A program made the position numbers and the translations under genes. Shown here piece by piece: positions 26,906 through 36,631 of a stretch of 64,000 bases of DNA. The stretch covers positions 1-64,000 of the forward strand of contig NZ_JAGYIM010000019.1 of NCBI RefSeq assembly GCF_018402695.1. Reading direction: 5' to 3'. Position 1 is the stretch's first letter; each line of letters begins with the position of its first letter. The DNA comes from Arsukibacterium sp. (lineage in GTDB: Bacteria > Pseudomonadota > Gammaproteobacteria > Enterobacterales > Alteromonadaceae). Under the pieces are notes generated by a model. It did no database searches. It worked only from the letters and a program-made list of their open reading frames with translations, and had not been told where the DNA came from.

Positions 26906-27679
26906 ATGAAAGCGCTTCTATTGGCAGGTGGTCTGGGTACAAGAATTCGTGAAGAAACTGAGTTCAGGCCAAAGCCTATGGTGGAAGTTGGTGGGAGACC
27001 AATTCTTTGGCACATCATGAAACACCTTTCTAGTTATGGGATCAAGGATTTCATTATTGCGACCGGCTACAAGAGCAATATGATCAAGGAATACTTTCTC
27101 AATTACGAACCGTTGGGGAATGATTTCACCATTTCACTGGGGGATCGGGAGTCACTCCAAATTCACGGTGAACACGATGAATCTGACTGGACCGTGACCG
27201 TTGCTTTCACAGGTGATTCCACCGAAACTGGTGGTCGTGTTCTCAAAGCCTCACAATATTTGGATCCGGACGAAGACTTCTTTCTGACCTACGGGGATGG
27301 TTTGGCTAATGTCAACATTGATGCACTGAAAGCCAGACACAGGGAATCAGGCAAACTCGCAACACTCACAACTATTCAGCCAACAAGCAGGTTTGGCGTT
27401 CTTGACCTCGACGCAAATGGAGAGGTCATGTCTTTTCAAGAGAAGCCCCGATTAGAGGGATGGATAAATATTGGTTTCATGATTCTTAAACCGCAGACAC
27501 TGAATTATTTCACGGAAAATTGTATTCTTGAGACGGGTCCACTTTCAACACTGGCTCGGGAAAACAACTTGAGTTCCTATAAGCACAGTGGCTTCTGGCA
27601 GCCCATGGATACTCTTCGGGAATCAAAGATTCTCAATGATCTATGGGACAGCGGCGCTCGTCCCTGGCTCGGCCGTTAA
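26906..27679 (+). CDS. rfbF: Glucose-1-phosphate cytidylyltransferase
   Basis: A 257-residue nucleotidyltransferase. The N-terminal loop LLAGGLGTRIREET, followed by RPKPMVEVGGRPILWHIM, is diagnostic for RfbF. The metal-binding region is LTYGDGLANVN, and GWINIGFMI and SGFWQPMDTLRE complete the family pattern. It makes CDP-glucose for RfbG and RfbH. It stands alone on the plus strand between minus-strand genes and has its own upstream element shared with rfbH. No ribosome site is seen, consistent with leaderless translation. Confidence 0.95.
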   Translation: MKALLLAGGLGTRIREETEFRPKPMVEVGGRPILWHIMKHLSSYGIKDFIIATGYKSNMIKEYFLNYEPLGNDFTISLGDRESLQIHGEHDESDWTVTVAFTGDSTETGGRVLKASQYLDPDEDFFLTYGDGLANVNIDALKARHRESGKLATLTTIQPTSRFGVLDLDANGEVMSFQEKPRLEGWINIGFMILKPQTLNYFTENCILETGPLSTLARENNLSSYKHSGFWQPMDTLRESKILNDLWDSGARPWLGR

Positions 27680-27700
27680 GCCTGTTTAGTCACGGTCAGA

Positions 27701-28084
27701 TCAATCGCGATACACATATTTTTTCGAGAAGTAATAGCGTGGTAAAAATAATATTAAAGCCACGAGAAGCGAACTAAGAAGAGCAACTTGCGTTGCGGAA
27801 TAAATGAGTGAAAAGACTAGAACGTTTAAAACATACGAAATGACAATGAATACGAGAAATCGGATAACGGTTTTCCAATTTAGATTCTTTTGGAAGACCC
27901 ATCTTCCCGTGAGTGCGTAATCAATGATGTAAGCACTCCCGAGAATAACCGCATAGGAAATGCGCGCGTTTGTCTCTAAAAATGAGTCGGCTAGCCAGAG
28001 AAATACAAAAATATATGCGTAGATCATTCCACTGAGAACGACGTATTTTATGGGAGATGCGAATCGGCGAATCAGATCGCTCAT
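27701..28084 (-). CDS. GtrA family membrane protein
   Basis: A 127-residue protein with four hydrophobic helices of the GtrA/DPMS type, including the ending block FLPRYYFSKKYVYR and TGRWVFQ in the middle loop. GtrA proteins are thought to flip polyprenyl-phosphate-linked monosaccharides to the outer face of the membrane. Its ATG overlaps the amidotransferase stop, placing it at the end of the 31020-27701 operon with a polyprenyl-phosphate-type GT2. Confidence 0.85.
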   Translation of the reverse strand: MSDLIRRFASPIKYVVLSGMIYAYIFVFLWLADSFLETNARISYAVILGSAYIIDYALTGRWVFQKNLNWKTVIRFLVFIVISYVLNVLVFSLIYSATQVALLSSLLVALILFLPRYYFSKKYVYRD

Positions 28085-30003
28085 GTTGAAGATACGCCGA
28101 TACCCCTGATTGTTCGCGCCAACAATTCAGGATTAATGTCAATCAGATTGCAATAGTCAACGAACTCTTGAACATTTGGATTGTTGTCCCGCTGCAGGTT
28201 TGACAAGGCTGCTTCACGTGACAATTGACCGGCTCGAATCTGGTTGCTGCGAAAGGTGTCGAATTCGGTGAAACCCACTGCACTGAGGTAGACATAATTG
28301 TAGAAAGCAGCACTGGCATCCCCGACTCTCCAAGTGGAACGATTCGGGCTTCCCGACTCCCAATCGTATTCGGATTTCAGAACCTGATTTACGTGGTCTT
28401 CGTCCCAATCAATGTAATCAAATAATTGTTGGTAATCCATTTTACTCAAATAAAACGACGAGAATCCTGATAGCGAGTCTTTGATGCTGGAATTTATGTA
28501 TTTCGGATTTGTAAGAAACTGTCCAATGTAGTAACGAATAAGCTTCAGTTTATTGAAGTTCGAAATACCGTGTGTCTTGGTGTGCACTGATTCGTCACGG
28601 ACACCCGCGAACCCAGTTTTAAAACCGGTTTGTTCGTACCAATTCATCGAGAAAACCGTTAGTGAGGTATTCCTTTCCAGTCTCAACTTGGAGGCGTATT
28701 TGAAGAAGTGTTTGTCCCCAGCCATAAACAAGGGAATCATGCCAAGCTCTGGCTTGCGTATCCATGCTTCCACGTTTTGGTGGACATTAGCGCGCTTCAT
28801 GTCAATGTCAGCCGCTACCAGGATGTGCTCAACTCCCAATGTCCCACACATCCTGGATATATTCCTTCTAGCTAAATCTGTAACGAAGCCCCAGTCGTAG
28901 GTGTAAGCAATGGCCGGAAGCCCTAAAACTTTCGTCACGTAGTGAAGTCCATAGCAGCTGTCCCTGCCCCCACTGAGCGGAACAAGAACTTCTTCACTCA
29001 TGCCACTCTTTACATTGGCCTCGTAGAGCCGAAGAAATGAATCAATACCCAAGGTTGTTCGCGTAATTGAATGTTGGCACTTGCTACAAACTCCGTCAAG
29101 ATTAAATGTCAGTCCCGGGAATGTGTCTGGAAGTAGGCAAGAAGTACATCTCTTGAGATTAGCGATTCGGTCCCAATCAACTGGTAGTGTGAATTCTGTT
29201 GATGGAAAACTCCCATTTGCGCGGACGGGGTTTCGTGGAGTAACCGTCTGTACTTCCCTATCGAAATCTTGGGGGACGCTGCCAACTTGGAAAGTGAATG
29301 ACTCATTAGGTTCAAGCTTCATAACATTCTCAAAATACTCTGGCCCAAGATTCTTGAGTGCTGATTGTACGACCTTTGGTTCGGAACCAAAGATTAAATT
29401 GGATCCCGTGGTGTCCTCTGCATAGAACATGGAGCCATTTGTTGTCGCTAAAACAAGCGAATAGAGTTGCTGCGAAATACAGCAATAAGTATTCGCACCT
29501 TCGCACTGCTCTTTGGCAAAATTGATGGCATCAGACAATTCCATGCCTGCACTTAATTGCGATTCAACCAACAAACCAAATACCTCTGTGTCAACATCCA
29601 TCTCTCTGACCCAAGGGGCAAGCTGTGTAGAAAGAGATTGCTCATTAACAATTATTCCGTTGTGAAAAATAGACATACGAGGCATCAGAACAGGTTGATT
29701 GTTTTCCGAGCAGGTCCTATCACCGTTTGTGACCATACGGGTGTGACCGATCAAAACCACGGGTTGATGTGAAACTGAATCAATCATTGGTTTCAGGTCG
29801 GAGTAAGCCTTTGATTGTAGAATGTTGGCTACGCGTGATGGTGATTTGAGTATGAGCTCTTTTCCGTTAACCCAGCTAAGAATCCCTGATGCATCTTGTC
29901 CCCGCGACTCCGATAGCTTCGCCATTGTTTCAAATGCTTGGCGTATCTGGGTTGTGTCGAGTTGTGAGGATGGCCAAATTACGACACCAAAAATGCCACA
30001 CAT
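28081..30003 (-). CDS. Glutaminase-fused N-acetyl-sugar amidotransferase
   Basis: A 640-residue fusion. Residues 1 to about 240 form a class II glutamine amidotransferase (Ntn) domain with nucleophile Cys2 (MCGIFG), the GHTRMVTNG block and IFHNGIIVN. Residues 281-640 match WbuX/PseA-type N-acetyl-sugar amidotransferases. They have a four-cysteine zinc-like site (C286, C289, C306, C309) followed by the PP-loop PLSGGRDSCYG (344-349) that activates a substrate with ATP. Stand-alone enzymes of that type take ammonia from separate HisH/HisF-like partners; here a glutaminase is built in. The expected product is an acetamidino sugar or a related amide. Confidence 0.8.
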   Translation of the reverse strand: MCGIFGVVIWPSSQLDTTQIRQAFETMAKLSESRGQDASGILSWVNGKELILKSPSRVANILQSKAYSDLKPMIDSVSHQPVVLIGHTRMVTNGDRTCSENNQPVLMPRMSIFHNGIIVNEQSLSTQLAPWVREMDVDTEVFGLLVESQLSAGMELSDAINFAKEQCEGANTYCCISQQLYSLVLATTNGSMFYAEDTTGSNLIFGSEPKVVQSALKNLGPEYFENVMKLEPNESFTFQVGSVPQDFDREVQTVTPRNPVRANGSFPSTEFTLPVDWDRIANLKRCTSCLLPDTFPGLTFNLDGVCSKCQHSITRTTLGIDSFLRLYEANVKSGMSEEVLVPLSGGRDSCYGLHYVTKVLGLPAIAYTYDWGFVTDLARRNISRMCGTLGVEHILVAADIDMKRANVHQNVEAWIRKPELGMIPLFMAGDKHFFKYASKLRLERNTSLTVFSMNWYEQTGFKTGFAGVRDESVHTKTHGISNFNKLKLIRYYIGQFLTNPKYINSSIKDSLSGFSSFYLSKMDYQQLFDYIDWDEDHVNQVLKSEYDWESGSPNRSTWRVGDASAAFYNYVYLSAVGFTEFDTFRSNQIRAGQLSREAALSNLQRDNNPNVQEFVDYCNLIDINPELLARTIRGIGVSST

Positions 30004-31020
30004 TTAAGAGTAATTCCATTCGTCTTTGTCTGGAATGGATCCACCCGAAGAACGCAGTATGTATAGAATTCTTTCCTGATTGGTTCGAGTACGGTCTAGC
30101 ATGTCAGCAAGGAGTCCAACAACAAAGAAGAGAATCCCCAGGGACAAGAAGAAGGCCCCCGAGAAACCGAGATAGAGATTCCCACTGAATAAGCCCGTTG
30201 CCACGTATAACGCAAAAAAGACGGCGATAAGTGCACCACCAAGGATAAGCAAGATAGCGCTTATACCCCAAAAGAATTTGAGAGGAAAGTAGTCTCGATA
30301 TCCCCGGGCCAATATTTTGAACGACTTAATAGCGTAGGCGGCGAGATTACCTGCAACTCTTGAGTTTCGATCCGGAAAATACGTAACTCGAATTGGTATT
30401 TCCGTGATTGCGTAGTTTTTTGCGGCAAAGTCAAGAAAAGTTTCATGGGTGTAAGTGAATGATCCGTGAAGGTTCATGCGTAGGAGAGCTTCACGGCTGT
30501 AGGCGCGGAACCCACAAGAGACATCGTAGTGTTTGTGCCCCACGAGGAAACTGATGAAATTAGCTAACATTCTGTTGCCAAACTTCTTCGTAGAGCTAAT
30601 TCCGACCGCTTGGCCACCGGGAATGAAGCGCGATCCGGTAACTATTTCGGAATCCCGCATCACTATTGGTTGCACGATTCGGGAAATGTCATCAGGGTCA
30701 AATTGTCCGTCACCATCTATGTTTACAAGGACGTCGTATCGTTGCGCAATGGCGTAATCAACAGCCGTGCGAAAAGCTTCACCAACACCCCGGTTTGTTA
30801 TGTGCGAAATGAGCAACACACCTTTATTTTTTGCGATTTCGGCAGTGTGGTCGGTCGAGCCATCGTCAACGACCAGTATCTCAACTTGGTCAAACCCTCT
30901 AAGAACCCTTGGCAATGAGTCGATGACGCCGGGAAGGTTTTCTTCTTCGTTAAGGCAGGGCACTGCTATTAGGAGCCTCAATGAATCTATCCCTGTTGGG
31001 TGTTCTTCTTCGGGCGGCAC
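30004..31020 (-). CDS. GT2 polyprenyl-phosphate glycosyltransferase (DPM1/GtrB type)
   Basis: A 338-residue GT2 starting near LLIAVPCLNEEENL, with VVDDGSTDHT, the DxD motif NIDGDGQFDPDD and the SCGFRAYSR block of the DPM1/GtrB group. Two C-terminal membrane helices follow (LLILGGALIAVFFALY and GILFFVVGLLADML). Such enzymes load one sugar onto polyprenyl phosphate at the inner face. It is followed directly by the amidotransferase and GtrA genes, a sensible module. Its 5' end overlaps the preceding methyltransferase by 34 bases, so the true start may be a little later. Confidence 0.85.
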   Translation of the reverse strand: MPPEEEHPTGIDSLRLLIAVPCLNEEENLPGVIDSLPRVLRGFDQVEILVVDDGSTDHTAEIAKNKGVLLISHITNRGVGEAFRTAVDYAIAQRYDVLVNIDGDGQFDPDDISRIVQPIVMRDSEIVTGSRFIPGGQAVGISSTKKFGNRMLANFISFLVGHKHYDVSCGFRAYSREALLRMNLHGSFTYTHETFLDFAAKNYAITEIPIRVTYFPDRNSRVAGNLAAYAIKSFKILARGYRDYFPLKFFWGISAILLILGGALIAVFFALYVATGLFSGNLYLGFSGAFFLSLGILFFVVGLLADMLDRTRTNQERILYILRSSGGSIPDKDEWNYS

Positions 31021-31625
31021 CTAATCAGAGTCCACGGAAGTGGAGACCGCACCTCTAAAACATCCGCTTGTTGCGAGACGAAATCTACAAATGATTTTTT
31101 AGTCCAGTGGTTGTAGTGACCCGGCGTGTTTCCGAGTGCATTCCAATACTTCCCCCGAGACATATTTAGAATGTGCCAGACCGGTTCGCGAGGTACGCTG
31201 AGGATTAATTCGCTTTTTGTGACAGAAAGCAGTGACTGAAGTGCCTGATCAGGATCCACAAGGTGTTCCAAAACTTCGCAGCAAACAATCAGATCCGCTG
31301 AATCATCCGTTTGTAGTTCATAAACACTACGAACATGTAATGGAATATCCAGTCCATACTTTTCAATTTCGCGTTTGGCTATAGCAAGGGAGGACTCCGA
31401 GACGTCACTTCCGCGCAGTGGCTTATTCAGTTCGCTGAGGGCGGCTAAAACGTGCCCTTCACCACAACCCACTTCGTGTATTGACTGAGGTTGCACACTT
31501 TGTGCCATCTGGAATATCTCAAACAGGAAACGCCTAACCAATCCGTTGGCAATTTTGTTCCCAGAGTTGTACTTTTCTGCATGAGCTTCTCCAGCGAACC
31601 AAATATCTCTAGTCAATGGAAACAA
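30987..31625 (-). CDS. Class I SAM-dependent methyltransferase
   Basis: A 212-residue Methyltransf_11/23 enzyme with IHEVGCGEGHVLAAL near residue 50, LRGSDVSESSLAIA, and the typical LIVCCEVLEHLVDP. The N-terminal EKYNSGNKIANGLVRRFL is seen in methyltransferases of polysaccharide loci. It is the first gene of the operon running down to gtrA and is divergent from the membrane protein at 31692, with 66 bases between. Substrate unknown. Confidence 0.75.
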   Translation of the reverse strand: MFPLTRDIWFAGEAHAEKYNSGNKIANGLVRRFLFEIFQMAQSVQPQSIHEVGCGEGHVLAALSELNKPLRGSDVSESSLAIAKREIEKYGLDIPLHVRSVYELQTDDSADLIVCCEVLEHLVDPDQALQSLLSVTKSELILSVPREPVWHILNMSRGKYWNALGNTPGHYNHWTKKSFVDFVSQQADVLEVRSPLPWTLIRCRPKKNTQQG

Positions 31626-31691
31626 GAACCTCTCGTTATACTATGCTCTCAGGATCATACCTTTTAGTGGGTAGTTTAGGAGCTCCATAGT

Positions 31692-33119
31692 ATGTCACGG
31701 GGGAGATACGCGACATCCTTTGCTGCTCTTTTCCTAGTCTCATTGGCTTTCACATTCGGCACAGCTTTAATGTTTGGCGCCCCCGAGTTCGGTTATGACG
31801 GCTGGCAATATATCTCCTCGGGAAAATCCATACTGACGGGGACAATGCCGGAAAATTACTTTTGGGTTCGACAGCCACTGTGGCCACTTCTGTTAGCAGT
31901 CCCCATTTATTTTGGCGCGAACGTCTGGTTTGTGGTCCTTTTGAGTTGCATCCTGATATCACTGGGGTGGTCCGTCTTCGTGCTTACTGTTCGCGGGTCC
32001 ATCGGATCTAATGTGCCAGCGAAGTCCTTCTGGTTGGCGGCCTTAATTCCGGCAGTTGGACTCTGGCTTTACCTTGGTGGTTATGTCACGACCCCACTGC
32101 AACAGGCAGCGCTGGTGGGATACCTGCTACTTCTCAGTTCCCTTTCGATAGTGACTTTTTCGGCGACTTTTGATTCAAATTCGAAACTGAAAATAGCCAT
32201 CTATGCCTTTGCGTGGCTCTTTATGACATCAGCTGGGTACTTATTAACATCTGTTTATGGCCTGATTGCGGTGGGCTGCGCGTTCGTCATAGCGGTTATG
32301 CGTTTGAGTAAATCGCGTGTTTTAAGGCTTAAAAATCTCTATTCAATGTTTTTCGTGATCTTACTCATTTTAGGTTCAGCCGCTGGTCTTGTTGCAAGCC
32401 ACTTGGCTTGGAATTCAGTTGTCTCGAATGCGATCAGTTCACCCGATTTCAACGAAGAGAACACTCTCGACCCTTTTTGGAAGATAGATTATGTGGGCAA
32501 TATTCGGGAGCGGGTATACCAGCGAACGACGTATTACGCGCAGGAGGTTTTTGTCTCCGTCTTTAGTTTGCTCGACATCACGCAATCCCGAGGTTGGAGA
32601 GGAATTGACAACAATCCATTTCGAGACGATGAAGTAAACATCAATTTCGCAATTGGTTCAAGGCCGTTCACCGATACTGTTTCTGCTTGTGCAGAGTCAC
32701 TTCCTTGGGAGTATGTTCAAACATCTTCCGATGCAATGCCGACGCAACCAAAGATCATCACGGTCGACCCGGAGTTCGTGAGTGAATTCCAGAATTCACC
32801 GCAATGCAAACTGACCACACAAACGTTGCCTCAATGGTTTTCTTTATTAGGGTGGGTGATGTGGATTTCACTTTTAGGAGTGGCGATTCTTGGCTTAATC
32901 CGCAAGCCATCGAGGCTGAAATTTGCTCTTCTTACACCGCCAATTATTCTTATCTTAGCTTATGGAGTCACGGGTGGCGCTATTGCGCGGTACGGAATTC
33001 CGGCCTACTACCCCATAGCATTACTTGGAGCCTTGACTTTGATTGAATTTCTAGCAGGACGGCGGAAATCTGGTGAGGAAGATGACGTGGATAAGCATTC
33101 AATTGATCAGGGAACGTAA
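31692..33119 (+). CDS. Polytopic membrane protein, GT-C-like
   Basis: A 475-residue protein with a first membrane helix (FAALFLVSLAFTFGTALMFG), then an extracytoplasmic loop holding Asp36 in EFGYDGWQYISSG, the usual position and setting of the GT-C catalytic acid. About nine more helices follow, and a large periplasmic-side loop at residues 250-380 contains two cysteines (VSACAES and SPQCKL). It ends 5 bases before the UDP-sugar dehydrogenase. The sugar donor is unknown. Confidence 0.6.
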   Translation: MSRGRYATSFAALFLVSLAFTFGTALMFGAPEFGYDGWQYISSGKSILTGTMPENYFWVRQPLWPLLLAVPIYFGANVWFVVLLSCILISLGWSVFVLTVRGSIGSNVPAKSFWLAALIPAVGLWLYLGGYVTTPLQQAALVGYLLLLSSLSIVTFSATFDSNSKLKIAIYAFAWLFMTSAGYLLTSVYGLIAVGCAFVIAVMRLSKSRVLRLKNLYSMFFVILLILGSAAGLVASHLAWNSVVSNAISSPDFNEENTLDPFWKIDYVGNIRERVYQRTTYYAQEVFVSVFSLLDITQSRGWRGIDNNPFRDDEVNINFAIGSRPFTDTVSACAESLPWEYVQTSSDAMPTQPKIITVDPEFVSEFQNSPQCKLTTQTLPQWFSLLGWVMWISLLGVAILGLIRKPSRLKFALLTPPIILILAYGVTGGAIARYGIPAYYPIALLGALTLIEFLAGRRKSGEEDDVDKHSIDQGT

Positions 33120-33124
33120 TAGTA

Positions 33125-34441
33125 ATGCCCGAGATGCTAAGGAATAACTCTGTGCTTGCAGGACAACGAGTAGCTGTTTTTGGCCTTGGATATGTGGGTT
33201 TACCTTTAATCCGTAGTTGCCTCAATGCTGGTTTTGCGGTGATTGGCTTTGATGTCGACAAAGGCAGAGTCAAAAGCCTGAGGAGTGGGTTTAGCTACGT
33301 TGATGACGTCTCCGACATTGAGATTCAAGAGTGGTTAAAAGGCGGTTTTTATCCAACAAGTGAAGTTGCTGACCTGCTTGACATCGATGTTTTTATCATT
33401 TGTGTCCCAACACCATTGACAAAAGCTGGCGGACCCGATTTGAGTTCGGTTGAAGCTTCCACCAAGGTGATTGAAAGTTGCCTCACCGGAATTCGAGAAA
33501 GTGGGAAGAAACCTCTCGTTATCTTGGAATCCACAACTTATCCTGGGACCACAGAGGAAGTTGTTCGACCCATTCTGGAAACAAATGGACTGTTGGTTTC
33601 AGAAGATTTCCATTTGGCCTTCAGTCCTGAGCGAATAGACCCAGGTAATCAGCGTTGGACCTTTGAAAATACCCCCAAAGTGGTAGGTGGGTTAACCAAA
33701 GAGTGCGGTGACGCTGCCGAGGAATTTTATGCACAGGTGACAAAAACGATTGTGAGGGTTAAGGGGTTAAAAGAGGCAGAGATGGCCAAGTTGTTGGAAA
33801 ACACTTACCGACACGTGAATATCGCACTGATAAATGAGATGGCGAAAATCAGTCACGAACTTGGAATTGATATTTGGGATGTAATTAGGGCTGCTGAAAC
33901 CAAGCCATTCGGATTTCAAGCATTTCGACCAAGTGCGGGCGTTGGAGGTCATTGCATACCGATTGATCCGAATTACCTGAGTCACCGAGTCAAGACCGAG
34001 CTTGGCTTACCCTTCCGATTCATTGAATTGGCTCAGGAAGTCAATTCAAGTATGCCGTCATATGTAGTCGTTCGATTGCGTGACCTGTTGAATCTCAATG
34101 GGCTGTCTGTCAACGGAGCGCAGATTTTGGTGGTGGGCGTTACCTACAAGCCGAACATCGCGGACACGCGAGATTCACCGGCCATTGGTGTAATACGAAA
34201 TTTACTGAAGAGCGGAGCCAACGTTTTCTTTCTAGACCCTCTGATCCCAGAATTTAAGGTCGATGGCCAAGCAATACCTTCAAGTCAGTCTCCAAATGCT
34301 CCAACTAAATATGATGCCGCCGTGATACTTCAGGCTCACGAAACATTTTCCTATAAGGGGATGAGTCCTCTATCGGATTGTTGGCTGGATGCATCAAGTG
34401 CAAAGAGTCTCTCCACGGGGCCCGAATATAGTCGCATTTAG
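33125..34441 (+). CDS. UDP-N-acetyl-hexosamine 6-dehydrogenase (WbpA/WecC type)
   Basis: A 438-residue nucleotide-sugar dehydrogenase. The NAD-binding loop is VFGLGYVGLPLI near 18-29. The central block is EMAKLLENTYRHVN and the catalytic cysteine is C277 in GVGGHCIPIDP. The C-terminal UDP-binding domain includes GVTYKPNIADTRDSP. The sequence pattern is closer to the UDP-GlcNAc/ManNAc 6-dehydrogenases than to UDP-glucose 6-dehydrogenase. It would supply a uronic acid for the glycan. Together with the amidotransferase this recalls loci that make amidino or amide derivatives of diamino-uronic acids. Confidence 0.88.
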   Translation: MPEMLRNNSVLAGQRVAVFGLGYVGLPLIRSCLNAGFAVIGFDVDKGRVKSLRSGFSYVDDVSDIEIQEWLKGGFYPTSEVADLLDIDVFIICVPTPLTKAGGPDLSSVEASTKVIESCLTGIRESGKKPLVILESTTYPGTTEEVVRPILETNGLLVSEDFHLAFSPERIDPGNQRWTFENTPKVVGGLTKECGDAAEEFYAQVTKTIVRVKGLKEAEMAKLLENTYRHVNIALINEMAKISHELGIDIWDVIRAAETKPFGFQAFRPSAGVGGHCIPIDPNYLSHRVKTELGLPFRFIELAQEVNSSMPSYVVVRLRDLLNLNGLSVNGAQILVVGVTYKPNIADTRDSPAIGVIRNLLKSGANVFFLDPLIPEFKVDGQAIPSSQSPNAPTKYDAAVILQAHETFSYKGMSPLSDCWLDASSAKSLSTGPEYSRI

Positions 34442-34580
34442 TGGGCTGTTGGCTGCGCAATTTCGACTCATGTGAATCATTGGTATTTAAAGAGGGTCTG
34501 GCACCGCCTAGGTAATCGAGAAAGACATAATTGTGGTTGAAAACGCGGAGGTGAAGTCGCCTCAGTAACTAAGGAAAATA

Positions 34581-35687
34581 TTGGACACAAAGCCAAGCAC
34601 TACGACAGTCCTACGAGCCATGCTTCTGATCGGCGTGGTGCTAGCGGCATACACAGGTTTTAGATTACCTAATCTCTGGACTGTAACGCTGTACAACATT
34701 TCTGTTCAAGATGGCGGCCTCCGACGTTCCTTGCTTGGGACAGTTTTGTCTCCATTGTGGGGGGCATTTGATTATTCCTATTGGGTATTTGCCGCTGTAG
34801 CATTTGCAATTCTTGTCGCCCTACTGATCACGATTGCAGTCGTCGGGTGGAGAGTTAAGAATGATGCGCAACGATTTGTAATCGTGCTTTGGCTTTTTGC
34901 GCCAACGGGTGCCTATCTTTTTCACGAAGTTGGCTATTTGGATCAATTGCTGTATTCGTTACTGTTTTTTAGCGTATGGATGTGGAGCAGGTGGAATGCT
35001 TTTGTTGCAATTCTTCCGGTGACCTTATCAATTTTTGTCCATGAAAGCGCCATGGTGACAACCGTTCCATTACTGCTGTTCCTCGCAATTGTAAAAGACG
35101 GGCTCTCAAGGAAACTTCTTGCATTCACTCTTCCCTTAGCCGCCGCAGTGATTGTTGCGCTGCAGGGGTCGTGGAGGGATGGGCAATCTGCTTCGACGAT
35201 CGAAAGATTGTCGAGCACACTTCCGTTCGCATTCCGTGAAGATGCAGTTCTCCTTTTTGACATGGGTATTCGAGACACTTGGGTTTATGTGAATCAAGTC
35301 CCAGGACTCAATATCGCTGCGCCATACACGATCGCAATTGGCTTGTTCTGGCTGTTACAAGGGTTGAGAAATCGTGGTGTAGGTAGTAAGCCCTTCATGA
35401 TTCCTACTCTCGCGTTTATTGCATCGATCGCTCCGTTTATTTTGATAGCGGGAGGGTATGACATCTATCGCTGGGTTTTCCTAGTGTTGGCTAACTTTGC
35501 GATTGTCGTGTACTGGTGGTTGGGAGAGAGTGCAAGGTCGCATGATCTTGCTGATATGGCATTGGGTGTATTGCCATTTGTGTTGCTCTTTTATGCACCC
35601 CTCATGTATTTCGATGAGTACGCGCCGCGGTCACTGTTGTTTTGGACCGTGGATGATCATGGCTTTTGGAAATTCCCAACGTCTTAA
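34581..35687 (+). CDS. Polytopic membrane protein, possible polymerase or GT-C enzyme
   Basis: A 368-residue protein with about ten hydrophobic helices. Early loop residues D44 and R47/R48 (SVQDGGLRRSLLG), a HEVGYLDQ segment and a later FVHESAMV are polar islands that could form an active site. EpsG-like polymerases have comparable layouts, but I cannot assign it. The start is TTG 34581, 7 bases after AAGGA-like sequence. It follows the dehydrogenase after a 139-base gap with no clear feature, and its end overlaps the SDR gene by 4 bases tail to tail. Confidence 0.55.
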   Translation: MDTKPSTTTVLRAMLLIGVVLAAYTGFRLPNLWTVTLYNISVQDGGLRRSLLGTVLSPLWGAFDYSYWVFAAVAFAILVALLITIAVVGWRVKNDAQRFVIVLWLFAPTGAYLFHEVGYLDQLLYSLLFFSVWMWSRWNAFVAILPVTLSIFVHESAMVTTVPLLLFLAIVKDGLSRKLLAFTLPLAAAVIVALQGSWRDGQSASTIERLSSTLPFAFREDAVLLFDMGIRDTWVYVNQVPGLNIAAPYTIAIGLFWLLQGLRNRGVGSKPFMIPTLAFIASIAPFILIAGGYDIYRWVFLVLANFAIVVYWWLGESARSHDLADMALGVLPFVLLFYAPLMYFDEYAPRSLLFWTVDDHGFWKFPTS

Positions 35688-36625
35688 GTCAACAGGGTTG
35701 ACTGATTCCACCGTGGAACTGTTACTAGGGAATCGAAGAGGAGTTTCACCCCTTGTGAGAGTGGCATTGGGGTGAAATGCAGTCCTCGATCGAGCCAACT
35801 TGGGTGCATGCGCAAATCCTTTGGCTGCAATGGCGAGATTGCCAATTGTGCCAAGGTAATGGGAACCTTTCGGCGAGCTACGTGTGAAACGGTGGAGATC
35901 ACGGTTCCCACAGAGTTATTTTCACCCGATCCTATCAGTGAAATTGCTGAAGGGTCGGCAGTGATCTCAAGAAGGAGGAGTTGAGCCGCATCTGATACAT
36001 AAATGTAGTCACGAACTGTGTCCAGCGGGACAAAAATTTGTAATGCCTCTCGGCTGGCTGCGGCAGTGCAGAGTCGATTTATCAATCCTTGACGCGGCCC
36101 GTACCAGGGTCCATAGAGGTTCGTCACACGCGCAATATGCACGCGAAAATCGGAAGACAGTCTGCTTATCCCCATTTTTTCTATTGCAATTTTGTCTTGA
36201 CCATATTGATTTATGGCATGAACCGGTGTGTGAATATCAAAAGGTGGCGACTCGGATCCACCCATCACACCTCCTGCGCTGGAGACTATTGCAACCGTTG
36301 ATCCTTTGAGGTTTTCAACGTTTGAGATTGCTTGCACAAAATCCTCAAACGCATCGAGTTCGCTGCAGCCCGTTAGTTGTTTTCTCCCTACGCCCTCTGA
36401 ACCTGCTGCCCAGATAATCGTTGCAGGGGCTTCAGGTGCGACGTCACTGAATTGTTGAGCAAGCTCCCTGAGGGCAAAGGCTCGGTCACCTGGTGAGTTC
36501 CAAGGAATCCTTGCGTGAGGAAATACATTCACATGTTGGCGAGTTGCCGCATGTGCAATTGCCGAGCCGAAAAATCCACCCTGACCTAATATCCACATGG
36601 ATTTTGCGGGAATGTGTTGCGTCAA
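35684..36625 (-). CDS. NAD(P)-dependent sugar epimerase/reductase (SDR)
   Basis: A 313-residue extended SDR. The N-terminal nucleotide loop is ILGQGGFFGSA near residue 12. It has WAAGSEGVGR, a serine-rich strand IVSSAGGVMGG, the catalytic YGQDK pair, then VTNLYGPWYGP and DYIYVSDAAQ, typical of sugar epimerase/reductases. It is a candidate for the 4-reductase that finishes the CDP-dideoxysugar, or for another NDP-sugar step. It is followed upstream by a GT2 gene with a 6-base gap, so the two are cotranscribed. Confidence 0.75.
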   Translation of the reverse strand: MTQHIPAKSMWILGQGGFFGSAIAHAATRQHVNVFPHARIPWNSPGDRAFALRELAQQFSDVAPEAPATIIWAAGSEGVGRKQLTGCSELDAFEDFVQAISNVENLKGSTVAIVSSAGGVMGGSESPPFDIHTPVHAINQYGQDKIAIEKMGISRLSSDFRVHIARVTNLYGPWYGPRQGLINRLCTAAASREALQIFVPLDTVRDYIYVSDAAQLLLLEITADPSAISLIGSGENNSVGTVISTVSHVARRKVPITLAQLAISPLQPKDLRMHPSWLDRGLHFTPMPLSQGVKLLFDSLVTVPRWNQSTLLT

Positions 36626-36631
36626 AGTCTT

